Shown in pieces: positions 44,587-53,563 of a stretch of DNA of 64,000 nt; positions within the stretch are counted from its first letter, which is position 1; each line of letters starts with the position of its first letter. The DNA comes from JAKPPT01 sp964630305 (lineage in GTDB: Bacteria > Spirochaetota > Spirochaetia > Treponematales > UBA12059). The position numbers and the translations under genes are program-made. Location of the stretch: contig CAZVTR010000002.1 in assembly GCA_964630305.1 (NCBI GenBank), positions 51,734 through 115,733 on the forward strand, in the 5' to 3' direction. The notes beneath the pieces are model-generated. The model made no database searches, was not told the DNA's origin, and saw nothing but the letters and a program-made list of their open reading frames with translations.

Positions 44587-45618
44587 TTAGAAATTGAATA
44601 TGCAGAGTGCGTATACATTATAAGTAGAATCATCAGCTACACCTGCGGTTGTTGACATATCATAGTTCATACCAAGTTCAATAGTACCCTTTTTAAGGGC
44701 ATAGGTAACTGATGGGTTAAGGTTAAATTTCCATGTATTTTCTGCATTAGCTAAAGCATAAGTAAGACTGAGTTTTGGAGTATATTTATCAATTGTGTAA
44801 GAAACAGCAGGATTTACTGTAAGAGCCAATGCAGTAGCAGGAGCAGTTACATCAGCATAGATATCCTGGTCGAGATACAGTTCGAGAGTGAGTGCATCCA
44901 TAGAGTATGCAAAATATTCTGATACAAAGAATGCTTCTCTGCCAGCAGTATCATCACCTAAGTCAAAAACTTTTCCTTCAATATAGATATCCAGGTTTTC
45001 AACAGCTGAAATATAAGCACTAAACATAAGGTCATTGTAAACTGCTGCATTATTTGCATTTACTGACGGACTCATATCAAAAACAAGCGCAAAATCACCA
45101 ATTCCTTCAGCTGCATATGAAACACCAATAGCAGTATCTTTTAGTACGTTTACTGGAGGAACAGTGCCTGTGATACTCATTGGCATAAAAGTACCAATTT
45201 TTAAACCAGCAATTGGTGTTACGATTGTTTCAAGTCCAGTTGCCCCATCAAAGTTTCCATAAGCCCAAACTGCACCTTTAGCAAAGGTATAGTCACCAAG
45301 CTTACCAATATTGAATTGAAGTAAACCATCAAACAATTTAGCCCAGCCATATGCGCGAGTAAAAGCAGGAGCTGTAAAATCATTGCTCTGGAGACGGAAT
45401 GCAATTCCCATGTCTTCATTCGAATAGGAACCATTCAGCCGAACACGAGTTCCAGTTGTACCATACCAACGAATCAGCTGTGTAGTATCAGATGCAGAAT
45501 TATACCAAAAACCTGTGTAAACAGCACCACTAAATTTGAGTGCCGGTGCTGCTTCCTGTGCGAACACGAGTCCGCCAACGAGAGCAAAAGCTATAAGGAA
45601 AGCTAGAGCTTTCTTCAT
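44587..45618 (-). CDS. Outer-membrane beta-barrel protein (porin-like)
   Basis: 343 residues from ATG 45618 (MKKALAFLIAFALVGGLVFAQ, a signal peptide), with AAGGAGG upstream; the longer frame upstream has no support. The mature chain alternates polar and aromatic/hydrophobic residues (YTGFWYNSASDTT, LQFNIGKLGDYTF, KLSLTYALANAENTWKFNLN) and ends in Phe (YNVYALCIFNF), the classical C-terminal signal for BAM insertion. It resembles treponemal porin-type proteins. A very strong promoter and terminator suggest high expression as a single-gene unit. Confidence 0.85.
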   Translation of the reverse strand: MKKALAFLIAFALVGGLVFAQEAAPALKFSGAVYTGFWYNSASDTTQLIRWYGTTGTRVRLNGSYSNEDMGIAFRLQSNDFTAPAFTRAYGWAKLFDGLLQFNIGKLGDYTFAKGAVWAYGNFDGATGLETIVTPIAGLKIGTFMPMSITGTVPPVNVLKDTAIGVSYAAEGIGDFALVFDMSPSVNANNAAVYNDLMFSAYISAVENLDIYIEGKVFDLGDDTAGREAFFVSEYFAYSMDALTLELYLDQDIYADVTAPATALALTVNPAVSYTIDKYTPKLSLTYALANAENTWKFNLNPSVTYALKKGTIELGMNYDMSTTAGVADDSTYNVYALCIFNF

Positions 45619-45970
45619 GAATGTCCTCCTTAAAGGATTTTTAGAAAGTTGGGGGCACTGGTGCACGACCCTGTCTCCCCATACTTTTCTAAAAGTATAC
45701 CAGCACGAATTTTCACTGTCAAGCTTTTTTTTTGAAAATTAAGTAACCTTTGGGTGTCAAGTAACCTCTAGGTGCCAGGTATTGTTTTGTAAAAGCACAA
45801 AACCCTAGTTGACTTTTACTGCAAATGTGCCGATTATAATAAAAATCAAAATTATTTAGTTAATAAAAAAATATTTTCGGACATTTATAAATGAAGCATG
45901 ATAAACTAGCTATAAAACTTGTTGAAAAGCAAGCGTATGGATTTTACATGAATGGAGCTGTTGCAGTAGT
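45619..45970. promoter_or_regulatory. Divergent region porin / chemoreceptor
   Basis: 352 bp. It contains the porin promoter and leader and one exact GGTGCCAGGT core at 45771-45780. The core is preceded by two decayed direct repeats of GGTGTCAAGTAACCT type at about 45750-45775. The right half is AT-rich and should carry the promoter for the gene at 45971, but no clear boxes were found. Confidence 0.6.
45694..45722 (-). promoter_or_regulatory. Near-consensus promoter of the porin gene
   Basis: Minus strand: TTGACA (45717-45722), a 17-bp spacer, TATACT (45694-45699). The roughly 70-nt leader can fold: TAGAAAAGT pairs with ACTTTCTA and GGGG with CCCC, enclosing a GTGCAC loop. This may stabilise the mRNA. 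Confidence 0.85.
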
Positions 45971-47599
45971 ATGATTAAACTTTTTTTCCCGCTTAAACAC
46001 CGCGAAAATCTTCCTATAGAGTTTATTAAACGTGTGCCTATTCTCATCAACACAAACATCATTCTCATTGCTTACTTTGTTTTTGCTTCGTTTACACGGT
46101 ATCGGGCGGAACCAGAAGCAGCCCGCACGTTTTTTATTGCTGTAATTGCTTCATGTTCAGCATTTTTAGTCTCGCTAGCGCTCATCAGGTTCAAACACTA
46201 CATTATAGCATCAGGCTTCTCAATGTTTGGAATTTTTTTGAACAGCCTCTGGATTGGGATATTGCTGCCGCTTACCAGTTATATGGATTTATATCGTTTT
46301 TCAGCATACATTATCGCTGCCAGCACGGTTAACATTCTGCTCTCCTTCAGACAGTTTCAAATCTGGCTTTATAGCATTACAACTTTTATCACTTTTGTAT
46401 GTGTTTCGCTATTTTATTATGCACCTCGTTTTGGCGGTTTTACAGGTGAAATTCGAACTATATTTGCCACACTTTCCATGCTTTATGTATCTGTTACTTT
46501 AGTTTTTTATCTTATCAATAAACTCTCACACGATCTGCTTGCTATAGCAAACCAAGAAATGCAAAAAAACAAGGTAAAAGCCGATGCCTTAAACGAGCTC
46601 ATTCTCAATACTAAAGACACCATGAAAATTGGCGCCGAGCTTGTTGACTATGCAGGACAGAGTACCACAAGCAGCAATCAAATTAAGAACGAGCTCCTCT
46701 CTATTGCAGATTCTGCCCGTCAACTTTCCACCGATGCCACCTGTGCCGATGAAACAAACCGCGGCATAGTCGAGTTTGCTCAAAAGATGCAGGAAGCTGT
46801 TGACAATCAGAACACCTTTCTCCAGGAAACGAGCAGCGCAGTCACAGAAATCATGACCACCATTCAGAACATTGCCCAGCTTGCCGAGCAAAAAAAATCC
46901 ATTATGAATGCTGTAGTCAGTAAAATTGAAGCGCAGGGCAATGAAATTAAAAAGCTTACGGAAGGGTTTGAAGCAATCCAGGAATCCTCTCGCAGCGTGC
47001 TTTCCGTTATATCGAGCATTCTGGATATTTCTGAAAAAACAAACATGCTCGCTATGAACGCCTCAATTGAGGCAGCCCATGCTGGCGCAGCAGGCAAAGG
47101 CTTTGCTGTCATATCGGGAGAAATTCGCAAGCTCTCCGCAGAGACACAAGTAAGCACTCAGCTCATCAGCCAAGCGCTCTCGCGCAATCAAGAAGTCATC
47201 GATACAGCATCAAACCTAATCCACCGCTACACCGCAAGCCTCAAAGACGTCATCGAGGATGTTCGCGACACATTTAATTCATTTGAAGAAATTATAGCAG
47301 GCTTGAGCGAAATCAATATCGGAGCCAAGGAACTCACCGCCGCGACAGGCAACATGGTCAGCATTTCCACCGAAACACGGGAAACAATAAAAGGCGTTGC
47401 CAATCAGATTTCCGACAGCTCCGCAAGCATCGAGCATATTTCATCGTTTGCGTGCGCCCTCGACGAGCGCATCAATAAACTTAAAGAAGACTTTGCACGC
47501 ATCGAAACCATTATCCAGCAAATCCGCAACATCGGCGACCTCAACATCGAGCAAATCAAACGCCTCGAAGCCGAGCTGGATACCATTATGAGCGCTTAA
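45971..47599 (+). CDS. Methyl-accepting chemotaxis protein with 6-TM sensor
   Basis: 542 residues. Six membrane helices between about 25 and 195 replace the usual periplasmic ligand domain, and no HAMP domain is apparent. The cytoplasmic signalling coiled coil follows with the conserved tip EKTNMLAMNASIEAAHAG (about 353-370). It signals through CheA/CheW. No SD is close to the ATG (GGAG lies 17 bp away). Nothing chemotactic is adjacent, so it is an orphan receptor; the input may be membrane or intracellular. Confidence 0.88.
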   Translation: MIKLFFPLKHRENLPIEFIKRVPILINTNIILIAYFVFASFTRYRAEPEAARTFFIAVIASCSAFLVSLALIRFKHYIIASGFSMFGIFLNSLWIGILLPLTSYMDLYRFSAYIIAASTVNILLSFRQFQIWLYSITTFITFVCVSLFYYAPRFGGFTGEIRTIFATLSMLYVSVTLVFYLINKLSHDLLAIANQEMQKNKVKADALNELILNTKDTMKIGAELVDYAGQSTTSSNQIKNELLSIADSARQLSTDATCADETNRGIVEFAQKMQEAVDNQNTFLQETSSAVTEIMTTIQNIAQLAEQKKSIMNAVVSKIEAQGNEIKKLTEGFEAIQESSRSVLSVISSILDISEKTNMLAMNASIEAAHAGAAGKGFAVISGEIRKLSAETQVSTQLISQALSRNQEVIDTASNLIHRYTASLKDVIEDVRDTFNSFEEIIAGLSEINIGAKELTAATGNMVSISTETRETIKGVANQISDSSASIEHISSFACALDERINKLKEDFARIETIIQQIRNIGDLNIEQIKRLEAELDTIMSA

Positions 47600-48107
47600 A
47601 CCTTCACCTAAGCCATCAAGCTCCACCATAGTCTCATAAAAAACCAAATTTTAAAGAATTTAGCATTCCCTTGGCACCTGCACCATTCCACCCGACACCT
47701 GTCACCACCCGATACCCTCTACACCCGACATCTACCCTCGACACCCGACACCTGTCACCACCGACAGTTTCGCCTTGGTTCGATATTTTCCAGATACCTA
47801 TCGACCCGCCCAAATACCTTCCCGATACCTGTCACCAACAAAGTTTTTCAAAGCACTCTTTTGAACTACACCTCCCCACTTGGATACTCCCCACTTGGAT
47901 ACCTGTCACCCAAACTGCAGCTTTCCAAGATGATACCTGTCACCCAGACACTTTTGCTAACTAAACACTTGATTTCTCAAAAAAATCTATTATTCTTTAA
48001 TTGTTGCGTATGTTTTTGCGGTTTGTATTTGACAACTTGATTATGATAGTTCTATCATATATAGTAGATATAAAATATCACACAATATCATTTGCAAGAG
48101 GGGTACC
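47600..48107. repeat. Cluster of five exact motif copies, then the PspA-operon promoter
   Basis: 508 bp. Between 47697 and 47944 there are five exact ACCTGTCACC cores (47697, 47750, 47827, 47901, 47935) plus decayed ones (GGCACCTGCACC at about 47673, GATACCTATCGACC at about 47803), all in the same orientation and spaced 34-77 bp. The spacers are C-rich and partly repetitive (CCCGACACC units). An open frame across it (47671-47964) is only a by-product of the repeats. The right end holds a promoter (48029-48058). Confidence 0.85.
48029..48058 (+). promoter_or_regulatory. Promoter with operator-like palindrome for the STAS-PspA operon
   Basis: Consensus TTGACA (48029-48034) and TATCAT (48053-48058) are 18 bp apart. 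The perfect palindrome ATGATAG-TT-CTATCAT (48043-48058) covers the -10 box, a typical place for a repressor. A ribosome binding site (AAGAGGGG) follows before ATG 48108. Confidence 0.6.
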
Positions 48108-48659
48108 ATGACAAATAACGATATTGTCCCTGGTTTCGATGATGAAAAAGATGACAGCCTCAAAATACGTCTTCAAAAAGTCGATGAAGTAGAAAACTGC
48201 ATTGCTATGTATCTCACTGGCTATATTGATACATACAATTCCATTTTCTTCCAAAAACGAATCAATAAAGCAATTGAAGCCGGATTTAATAAACTAATTT
48301 TTAACTGCGCTGCACTTAACTACGTTTCATCAACAGGTATTGGCTCTTTTACTGCGTTTCTTAAATCGGTTAAACCACGCGGCGGCGATATTGTACTCTT
48401 TGAAATTCAGCCAAAAGTGTATGAAGTATTCCAGCTCTTAGGCTTTTCTCAGTTCTTTAATATCCGTGACAGCCTTGATGATGCAATTCTCTTTTTCAAA
48501 CAAGGCACCACCGTATCGGCACAATCGGTGTTTCCCAAAATCTTCAACTGCCCAATCTGCAATAAAAAGCTTAAAGCAGCAAAGCCTGGCAGATTCCGCT
48601 GTTCCGAATGTAAAACAATTCTCGCAATTGATAACCAAGGACAAGTTTTCCTAGGATAA
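48108..48659 (+). CDS. STAS-domain anti-sigma-antagonist-like protein with zinc ribbon
   Basis: 183 residues. The STAS domain (about 18-130) holds FNCAALNYVSSTGIGSF with the phosphorylatable Ser position of SpoIIAA/RsbV proteins. The C-terminus (about 145-183) is a zinc ribbon: CPICNKKLKAAKPGRFRCSEC. It begins the three-gene operon with the YbjN-like and PspA genes (19- and 29-bp spacing). It probably forms a partner-switching element; the HATPase kinase at 60753 is a candidate partner by type only. Confidence 0.85.
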   Translation: MTNNDIVPGFDDEKDDSLKIRLQKVDEVENCIAMYLTGYIDTYNSIFFQKRINKAIEAGFNKLIFNCAALNYVSSTGIGSFTAFLKSVKPRGGDIVLFEIQPKVYEVFQLLGFSQFFNIRDSLDDAILFFKQGTTVSAQSVFPKIFNCPICNKKLKAAKPGRFRCSECKTILAIDNQGQVFLG

Positions 48660-48678
48660 AAATACAAGGAGCTGACAC

Positions 48679-49065
48679 ATGGCAGATATTAACACGATAG
48701 AAACCTATCTCATAGACAACAATATTGGTTTTAAAGAGCTCGATTCTGCGACACTCTACATTGAAGATGCTGCAAATTCGATCCCCGGGCTCTTTATTGC
48801 TGTTAATGATCCGATTGTAGTCATCAAAGCAAGAGTTATGACATTGCCAAAAGCTCCTGGCGTGCAGTTTCTCAAAACACTGCTCGAATTAAATGCAAAA
48901 GACCTTCCGCATGGAGCGTACGGTCTTGAAGGTGATGATGTTGTGCTCATCGATACGTTAGAACTTAACACACTCGACAAAGATGAACTTATGGCATCGA
49001 TAGATTCAATCAGCTTTGCGCTGGTAAACCACTACTCAATCTTAAAAAAAGCTTTTACCGCATAA
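48679..49065 (+). CDS. YbjN-like / secretion-chaperone-fold protein
   Basis: 128 residues, soluble. Its pattern (a short helix, strands TLYIEDAANSIPGLFIAVND and PIVVIKARVMTLP, helix FLKTLLELNAKDLPHGAYGL, strand VVLIDTLELNTLD, final helix) is like the YbjN/CesT-type fold often encoded next to PspA. Function unknown; it probably helps PspA or the envelope response. CAAGGAGCTGACAC precedes the ATG. Confidence 0.6.
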   Translation: MADINTIETYLIDNNIGFKELDSATLYIEDAANSIPGLFIAVNDPIVVIKARVMTLPKAPGVQFLKTLLELNAKDLPHGAYGLEGDDVVLIDTLELNTLDKDELMASIDSISFALVNHYSILKKAFTA

Positions 49066-49094
49066 AAATGGGAACATACTAAAGGGGGCATACA

Positions 49095-49951
49095 ATGGGA
49101 ATATTTGACCGTCTAAAAACTTTGATTTCTTCAAATATTAATGATCTCATATCCAAAGCAGAGAATCCTGAAAAAATGCTCAATCAGTTAATTCTTGATA
49201 TGAACCAGCAGATGGTTGAGTCAAAAAAAGCTGTAGCAATGGCTATTGCTGATGAAAAACGACTTGAGCGTGAAATGCTTGAACAAAAACGTCAGGCAGA
49301 AGATTGGGAAAAGAAAGCAATGCTNNNNNNNNNNNNNNNNNNNNNNNNNNNNNNNNNNNNNNNNNNNNNNNNNNNNNNNNNNNNNNNNNNNNNNNNNNNN
49401 NNNNNNNNNNNNNNNNNNNNNNNNGTGAAATGCTTGAACAAAAACGTCAGGCAGAAGATTGGGAAAAGAAAGCAATGCTCGCCGTTAAAGCTGGCCGAGA
49501 TGATCTTGCCAAAGAAGCCTTGCTCAGAAAGGCCGAAGCAGAAAATTACTACAATCAGCTCAAGCCACAGTGGGAATCACAGCGAGCATCAGTCGAGAAG
49601 CTCAAAGAATCACTCCGTGAGCTTCAAAACAAAATTGATGAAGCCAGCCGCAAGAAAAATATTCTCATTGCTCGTGCTAAACGCGCAGAAGCACAGGAAA
49701 AAATTCAAAAAACCATGGGTTCGCTTCAAAATAATAAGAGTGCATTTGAAACATTTGACCGTATGGCTAAAAAAGTCGATGAAATGGAAGCAAGAGTGGA
49801 AGCTCAAGCCGAACTTGCAGATCTTTCAAGTTCAACTTCGCTTGAAAAAGAATTTGCTAAGCTAGGCAATTCCTCTGCGTCAGCAGACCTCTTGCTCGAA
49901 GAGCTCAAGCAAAAAATGCAGCAGGAAGGCCAGACAGGCACTCAAAATTAA
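49095..49951 (+). CDS. pspA: PspA/IM30 membrane-stress protein, interrupted by a spurious gap
   Basis: The start MGIFDRLKTLISSNINDLISKAENPEKMLNQL is the PspA/Vipp1 amphipathic helix and first coiled-coil helix. The N run at 49325-49424 is flanked by the same 55 bp (49270-49324 and 49425-49479). Collapsing it gives one 233-residue frame ending at 49951, close to the family's 220-260. The rest is one long coiled coil (VKAGRDDLAKEALLRKAEAE...). An ESCRT-III-like protein, it coats the inner face of damaged membrane. AAAGGGGGCAT precedes the ATG. Confidence 0.92.
49325..49424. other. Assembly gap (100 N) between duplicated 55-bp ends
   Basis: The 55 bp on the left are repeated exactly on the right, the same length as at the 2519 gap. 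A fixed 55-bp overlap points to contig ends from a k-mer assembler joined without merging. Confidence 0.95.
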
Positions 49952-50297
49952 GCCTAACCGCTTGCAAACGCAATTTTCGTGACATGCGCCAGCTACCTCA
50001 CAAAAAAATCAGCGATATTAATCGTTTATCTCACGAAATCGAGAACTTGTCAGGAAACTGGTGACAAGCAAGCCAAAACCAGTAACAAACCGAATCCTTA
50101 ATCCTGGTGGGTGACAGGTATCCAGCGACCGCTGATTCAGAAACTGGTGACAGGTATCCAGCAGCATGATTTATAGGTTTCTTGCAGCGCTCGGTTTACA
50201 GTAATAGTGGGCTCTTTAGTAATACCACTTGTCACAAGCGGGGCGAATGTATACCTGGCTATTTACAAAACGTTGTAATACTGTACAATGTGTAATA
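49952..50297. repeat. Intergenic region with paired motif copies
   Basis: 346 bp. Two exact cores, each inside GGTGACAGGTATCCAGC (50110 and 50146), stand 36 bp apart. A partial ACTGGTGACAAGC lies near 50058. Repeat-to-repeat the spacer shares CCAGC and the CTGGTG lead-in, so they look like a recent duplication. The promoter of the next gene lies at its right end. Confidence 0.7.
50262..50289 (+). promoter_or_regulatory. Leaderless-type promoter of the lipoprotein gene
   Basis: TTTACA (50262-50267), a 16-bp spacer, TACAAT (50284-50289), 8 bp to ATG 50298, no Shine-Dalgarno sequence. An upstream in-frame ATG at 50229 would lie before the promoter and is rejected. Confidence 0.65.
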
Positions 50298-51473
50298 ATG
50301 AAATTTGCATCAAGAATATTGCATCCTGCGGTATATATTTGCTGGTTTTTTGTTTTAATTCTCTCAGCTTGCAAACAATCAGAAGCTACCACACAACATA
50401 CTAAACCCCAGGAATTGACCAAATTTTCTGTAACAGTATCAAAAACACAACCAACCGTTGTCTACTTTGATGCAGATAAGCCCCTCAACGAAGCTTTTTC
50501 CCTAACGATACCTGTCACCAAAGAATTTTTACCCTACCCACTTCAAAAGCGGCCGGCAGTTTTCATTCCATTTGATAAATCCTCAATACTCCTGCTTGTT
50601 AACAAAACTGGTTTTATTCAGCTTTCACTTACAGCAAGCACTGATGAAACCGCTATTGTCCAATTTGATACTTCAATAAACGTTGATGGCGTACCCATTA
50701 ACCGATACTCTGCAGGTTCTGTTTGGCAAAATAATAATCATCAGTACTTATTATTGTATAAAGATCATATATTTGATACTGAATGGGCCGAAACCATATT
50801 GTTTGATTTTTTTGGTGATACCGTTTCCCGAATAGACATCCCGCCTTACCCCGAAAACAAGCAGTATTTGCCGTACTGGATTTATCCCGCAAACGATAGT
50901 ACCTGGCTTATCCAATTTCGATACACAACCGGAGACCGATCTTATACAGCATATGCCTCATGGGACCGCGTCCACAATAAGCTCTCAGAACTAGCGCGAG
51001 CAGCCTTTGAACAGCATCTTATTCCAATTACCTTTGAAAAAGCACCTGTCCCCATCCAGTCCATAGCCGAGCACATACCAGAACCGGTATTGCTGGAGTA
51101 CCGCGATAGCAATGGAACAATTCATTACCTCAATAACAACAATCTTGACGACGCTGTTCTTGGCATTGCAGAAACAAATTCCTCAGGAACATATGTGCTG
51201 CTTGAAGACGGCCGATTCTGGATCAAACGGATCATTAGGGGACAGGTATCTACATCGTCCACAACTATCACATCATCAGGTTCCTCACCAATTTCCACGC
51301 CGGTTTCATCCACTGAAACATCACCAGTGATTACAGGGCAGGCTTCCGTACCAATTGATGATGTTCACTTTAAAAATGCAATATTAACCTCAAACCTATT
51401 TATTTGCGTTTGGGAAGAAAACGGGTTTCCTGATACCGGAAGAAGCGGACTTTACCTGTTGCTGCTTCCATGA
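50298..51473 (+). CDS. Hypothetical lipoprotein
   Basis: 391 residues. Signal peptide with lipobox LILSAC (Cys about 26). The mature part is beta-rich with Trp/Tyr-containing strands (TWLIQFRYTTGDRSYTAYASWD, GTYVLLEDGRFWIK), suggesting a propeller or stacked sheet, and a Ser/Thr-rich insert near residues 315-350. Motif-related sequences occur in frame three times: an exact core at 50510 (IPVTK), and variants at about 51044 (APVPI) and 51239 (GQVST). The function is unknown. Confidence 0.75.
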   Translation: MKFASRILHPAVYICWFFVLILSACKQSEATTQHTKPQELTKFSVTVSKTQPTVVYFDADKPLNEAFSLTIPVTKEFLPYPLQKRPAVFIPFDKSSILLLVNKTGFIQLSLTASTDETAIVQFDTSINVDGVPINRYSAGSVWQNNNHQYLLLYKDHIFDTEWAETILFDFFGDTVSRIDIPPYPENKQYLPYWIYPANDSTWLIQFRYTTGDRSYTAYASWDRVHNKLSELARAAFEQHLIPITFEKAPVPIQSIAEHIPEPVLLEYRDSNGTIHYLNNNNLDDAVLGIAETNSSGTYVLLEDGRFWIKRIIRGQVSTSSTTITSSGSSPISTPVSSTETSPVITGQASVPIDDVHFKNAILTSNLFICVWEENGFPDTGRSGLYLLLLP

Positions 51474-51545
51474 TGTTTCATAATGATGTTCAAGACTCAT
51501 TGAATCTGCCAGGTAGATGAGTATATAGTAATATGAGAGGAAATT

Positions 51546-52301
51546 ATGAACTATCGGTGCCAGGTATCAAAAAAGTGGGTATCAAAAATGTGTTCGAGAA
51601 TAGTGTCAAAAAAATATTTATGTATTCTTGCCATTTTTTTAGCCTCCTATACCGTGTTTGCCTTTGATATCACTCATGCAGGAGGATCACTCGGTGTGCT
51701 TATCATCAATAATACAGTTCCCGAATCTGCGCCAAACCCCGTCGTGAATACAATTGGCGGATTTGCGAATTTTACATTTACTTCGGTGCCAGGTTTCACG
51801 CCGGGTTTCTTGTTTTCAACAGCACTCGACATACTCTGGCTCAATTACGAAAATCGTGATGGCATAGCTGTCCCAACAGAAGCAGAAACCGGCGGCGGCA
51901 ATAATGTTTTTGTTATCGGTTTGCTCCTCGATATACCTTTTGGATATGTGTTTTATTTTGGACCGCCTGTCACCGAAACATTACCGCATCGATTTTCAGC
52001 AACACTGCTTGCTGGCACTTCTTTTTTATTCCGCATCTGCATGAATGGTGATACAACCGAAGCCTATGCAAGTGAGATGGAGCAAAACAGGATTGCTGTT
52101 TCGCAGTATCTCTGGGGAAGCGGCAGATGGTTTTACCCTATGCTCGGTGGAAAATTCGGTATAGTGCTCCAGGAAGCTTTTACGTTCACTGTAGGAGTAA
52201 AATGGTATATCCCCATTTTCAATCTTTGGACTCCTGATGATAACTCATTTTTCAATGCGAGCATGCTGGCAATACAGCTTGCAATGCAAATCTCCCTTTA
52301 A
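51546..52301 (+). CDS. Secreted or outer-membrane hypothetical protein
   Basis: 251 residues. GAGG lies 5 bp before ATG 51546, but the signal peptide only begins at residue 15 (MCSRIVSKKYLCILAIFLAS, cut after VFAF). The 14 extra residues (NYRCQVSKKWVSK) are encoded by a copy of the repeat (GGTGCCAGGTATC at 51556). The start may therefore have been shifted by a repeat insertion; translation from ATG 51588 is also possible. The mature protein has alternating beta-strand character (GVLIINNTVP, FGYVFYFGPPV, FTFTVGVKWYIP). A second exact core (51785) encodes VPG. Confidence 0.7.
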   Translation: MNYRCQVSKKWVSKMCSRIVSKKYLCILAIFLASYTVFAFDITHAGGSLGVLIINNTVPESAPNPVVNTIGGFANFTFTSVPGFTPGFLFSTALDILWLNYENRDGIAVPTEAETGGGNNVFVIGLLLDIPFGYVFYFGPPVTETLPHRFSATLLAGTSFLFRICMNGDTTEAYASEMEQNRIAVSQYLWGSGRWFYPMLGGKFGIVLQEAFTFTVGVKWYIPIFNLWTPDDNSFFNASMLAIQLAMQISL

Positions 52302-52318
52302 AAGGCAGAACATACAAC

Positions 52319-53107
52319 ATGAGTTCAGATCATTTTCAAACCGAAGCACCTTCTGATATTTTGCGCGTCGCTGTAGATGCAGGACGACTCATGCTTGAAG
52401 CAGGAGCAGAAACGTACCGTGCAGAAGAAACCATGGCTGGCATCGCTCAAAACTTAGGAGCTCTCGAAACTGAAAGCTTTGCATTGCCAACCGGGATTAT
52501 GGCTTCGACTGTCGATATACAGGGCAACAGTATATCAACAGTCCGAAGAATTCGCACCCGCTCAATTAACCTTGAAAAAATCTGTAAGCTTGAAACGCTC
52601 ACGAAAACATCAAGCAACCATACGCTCGACAGCCTTGAGCATGAACTGTGCATTATCGAAACCATTGGTTTATATCCGCAGCCTGTTCCGTTTATTGGTT
52701 CAGCACTCATCAGCGGGTTTTTCTGTTTGCTTTTTGGAGGCGCGCTGCTTGATGCCATTTGCGCAGCGATTGCTGGAGCCCTCCTTAATATTGTAAGGCG
52801 CTGGCTTGCATCTAAACGCCAGCCCGATTTCATCCTTAATATTGCAGGCGGATTATATGCAGCGCTCATATCTGCACTGCTCGTGTACACTGGTATAGCC
52901 AGACACCTCGATAAAACAAGCATCGGCATTATCATGCTCATGGTGCCAGGTGTCACAATCGTCAATGCTATTCGAGACCTAATTTCTGGAGACCTCGTCG
53001 CTGGTATAGCCCGAGCTGCTGATGCCTTTATTTCTGCCGCCGGTATTTCTATAGGAGTAGGCATCGGTCTCCAAATCTGGTCAGCATGGGTGGGGCTCTT
53101 GCCATGA
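52319..53107 (+). CDS. ThrE-type exporter, large subunit (YjjP-like)
   Basis: 262 residues. The N-terminal cytosolic part begins with RLMLEAGAETYRAEETM and FALPTGIMAS, the hallmark of the DUF1212/ThrE family. Five membrane helices follow from about 125. With the next gene it forms a split threonine/serine (or succinate, in YjjPB) exporter. An exact repeat core at 52942 encodes the conserved VPGV turn in the membrane domain. Confidence 0.87.
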   Translation: MSSDHFQTEAPSDILRVAVDAGRLMLEAGAETYRAEETMAGIAQNLGALETESFALPTGIMASTVDIQGNSISTVRRIRTRSINLEKICKLETLTKTSSNHTLDSLEHELCIIETIGLYPQPVPFIGSALISGFFCLLFGGALLDAICAAIAGALLNIVRRWLASKRQPDFILNIAGGLYAALISALLVYTGIARHLDKTSIGIIMLMVPGVTIVNAIRDLISGDLVAGIARAADAFISAAGISIGVGIGLQIWSAWVGLLP

Positions 53108-53559
53108 CCTATATCACCGATGCACTCTGGGCACTCTTTGCCACCTGCGGATCAGCGCTGCTCTTTCGTGTCCCAAAAAAGGAACTTTTTGCTGCCTCTC
53201 TTGGCGGCGCTGCAGGCTGGCTCGTGTATCTCATTGTAAAAGACTCATCACACTCAGAAACGGTTGCAGCGCTCATTGCATCAATAGCTGTCGCTGTTTA
53301 CGCTGAAACCATCGGATTTTTAAAACAAAAACCTGCTACGCTTTACAGTACCTGTGCAATTATTCCGCTCGTACCAGGTGCTGGAATGTACTATACCATG
53401 TTTGAGGCCGTACAGGGTTCTGCCGAAAAAGCATGGGCAACTGGTTTTGCGACACTTTCAACAGCTGGGGCAATTGCCGCAGGACTTGCAATTGTTGCAT
53501 CATTAACAAGAATTATCAGACTCGATGGCAGACGCTTTAAAAAATCCAGGGGAGACTAG
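53104..53559 (+). CDS. ThrE-type exporter, small subunit (YjjB-like)
   Basis: 151 residues, about five membrane helices, with the family's YSTCAIIPLVPGAGMYYTMF. The start at 53104 overlaps the previous stop (ATGA), which suggests coupled translation; an in-frame ATG at 53086 is less likely. The pair corresponds to the two halves of single-chain ThrE. Confidence 0.87.
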   Translation: MTYITDALWALFATCGSALLFRVPKKELFAASLGGAAGWLVYLIVKDSSHSETVAALIASIAVAVYAETIGFLKQKPATLYSTCAIIPLVPGAGMYYTMFEAVQGSAEKAWATGFATLSTAGAIAAGLAIVASLTRIIRLDGRRFKKSRGD

Positions 53560-53563
53560 TCAA

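Noticed and set aside
47655..47950. Possible CRISPR array
   Set aside because: Repeats are about 12 bp, spacing is irregular (34-77 bp), copies are partly decayed, and no cas genes are in the window.
47671..47964. 97-codon + strand open frame
   Set aside because: It consists of motif copies and C-rich spacers (Pro/Thr/His repeats), has no ribosome binding site and no coding character.
52447..53064. 205-codon minus-strand frame opposite the thrE gene
   Set aside because: Low-complexity mirror of membrane-helix codons in a clearly recognised exporter gene.
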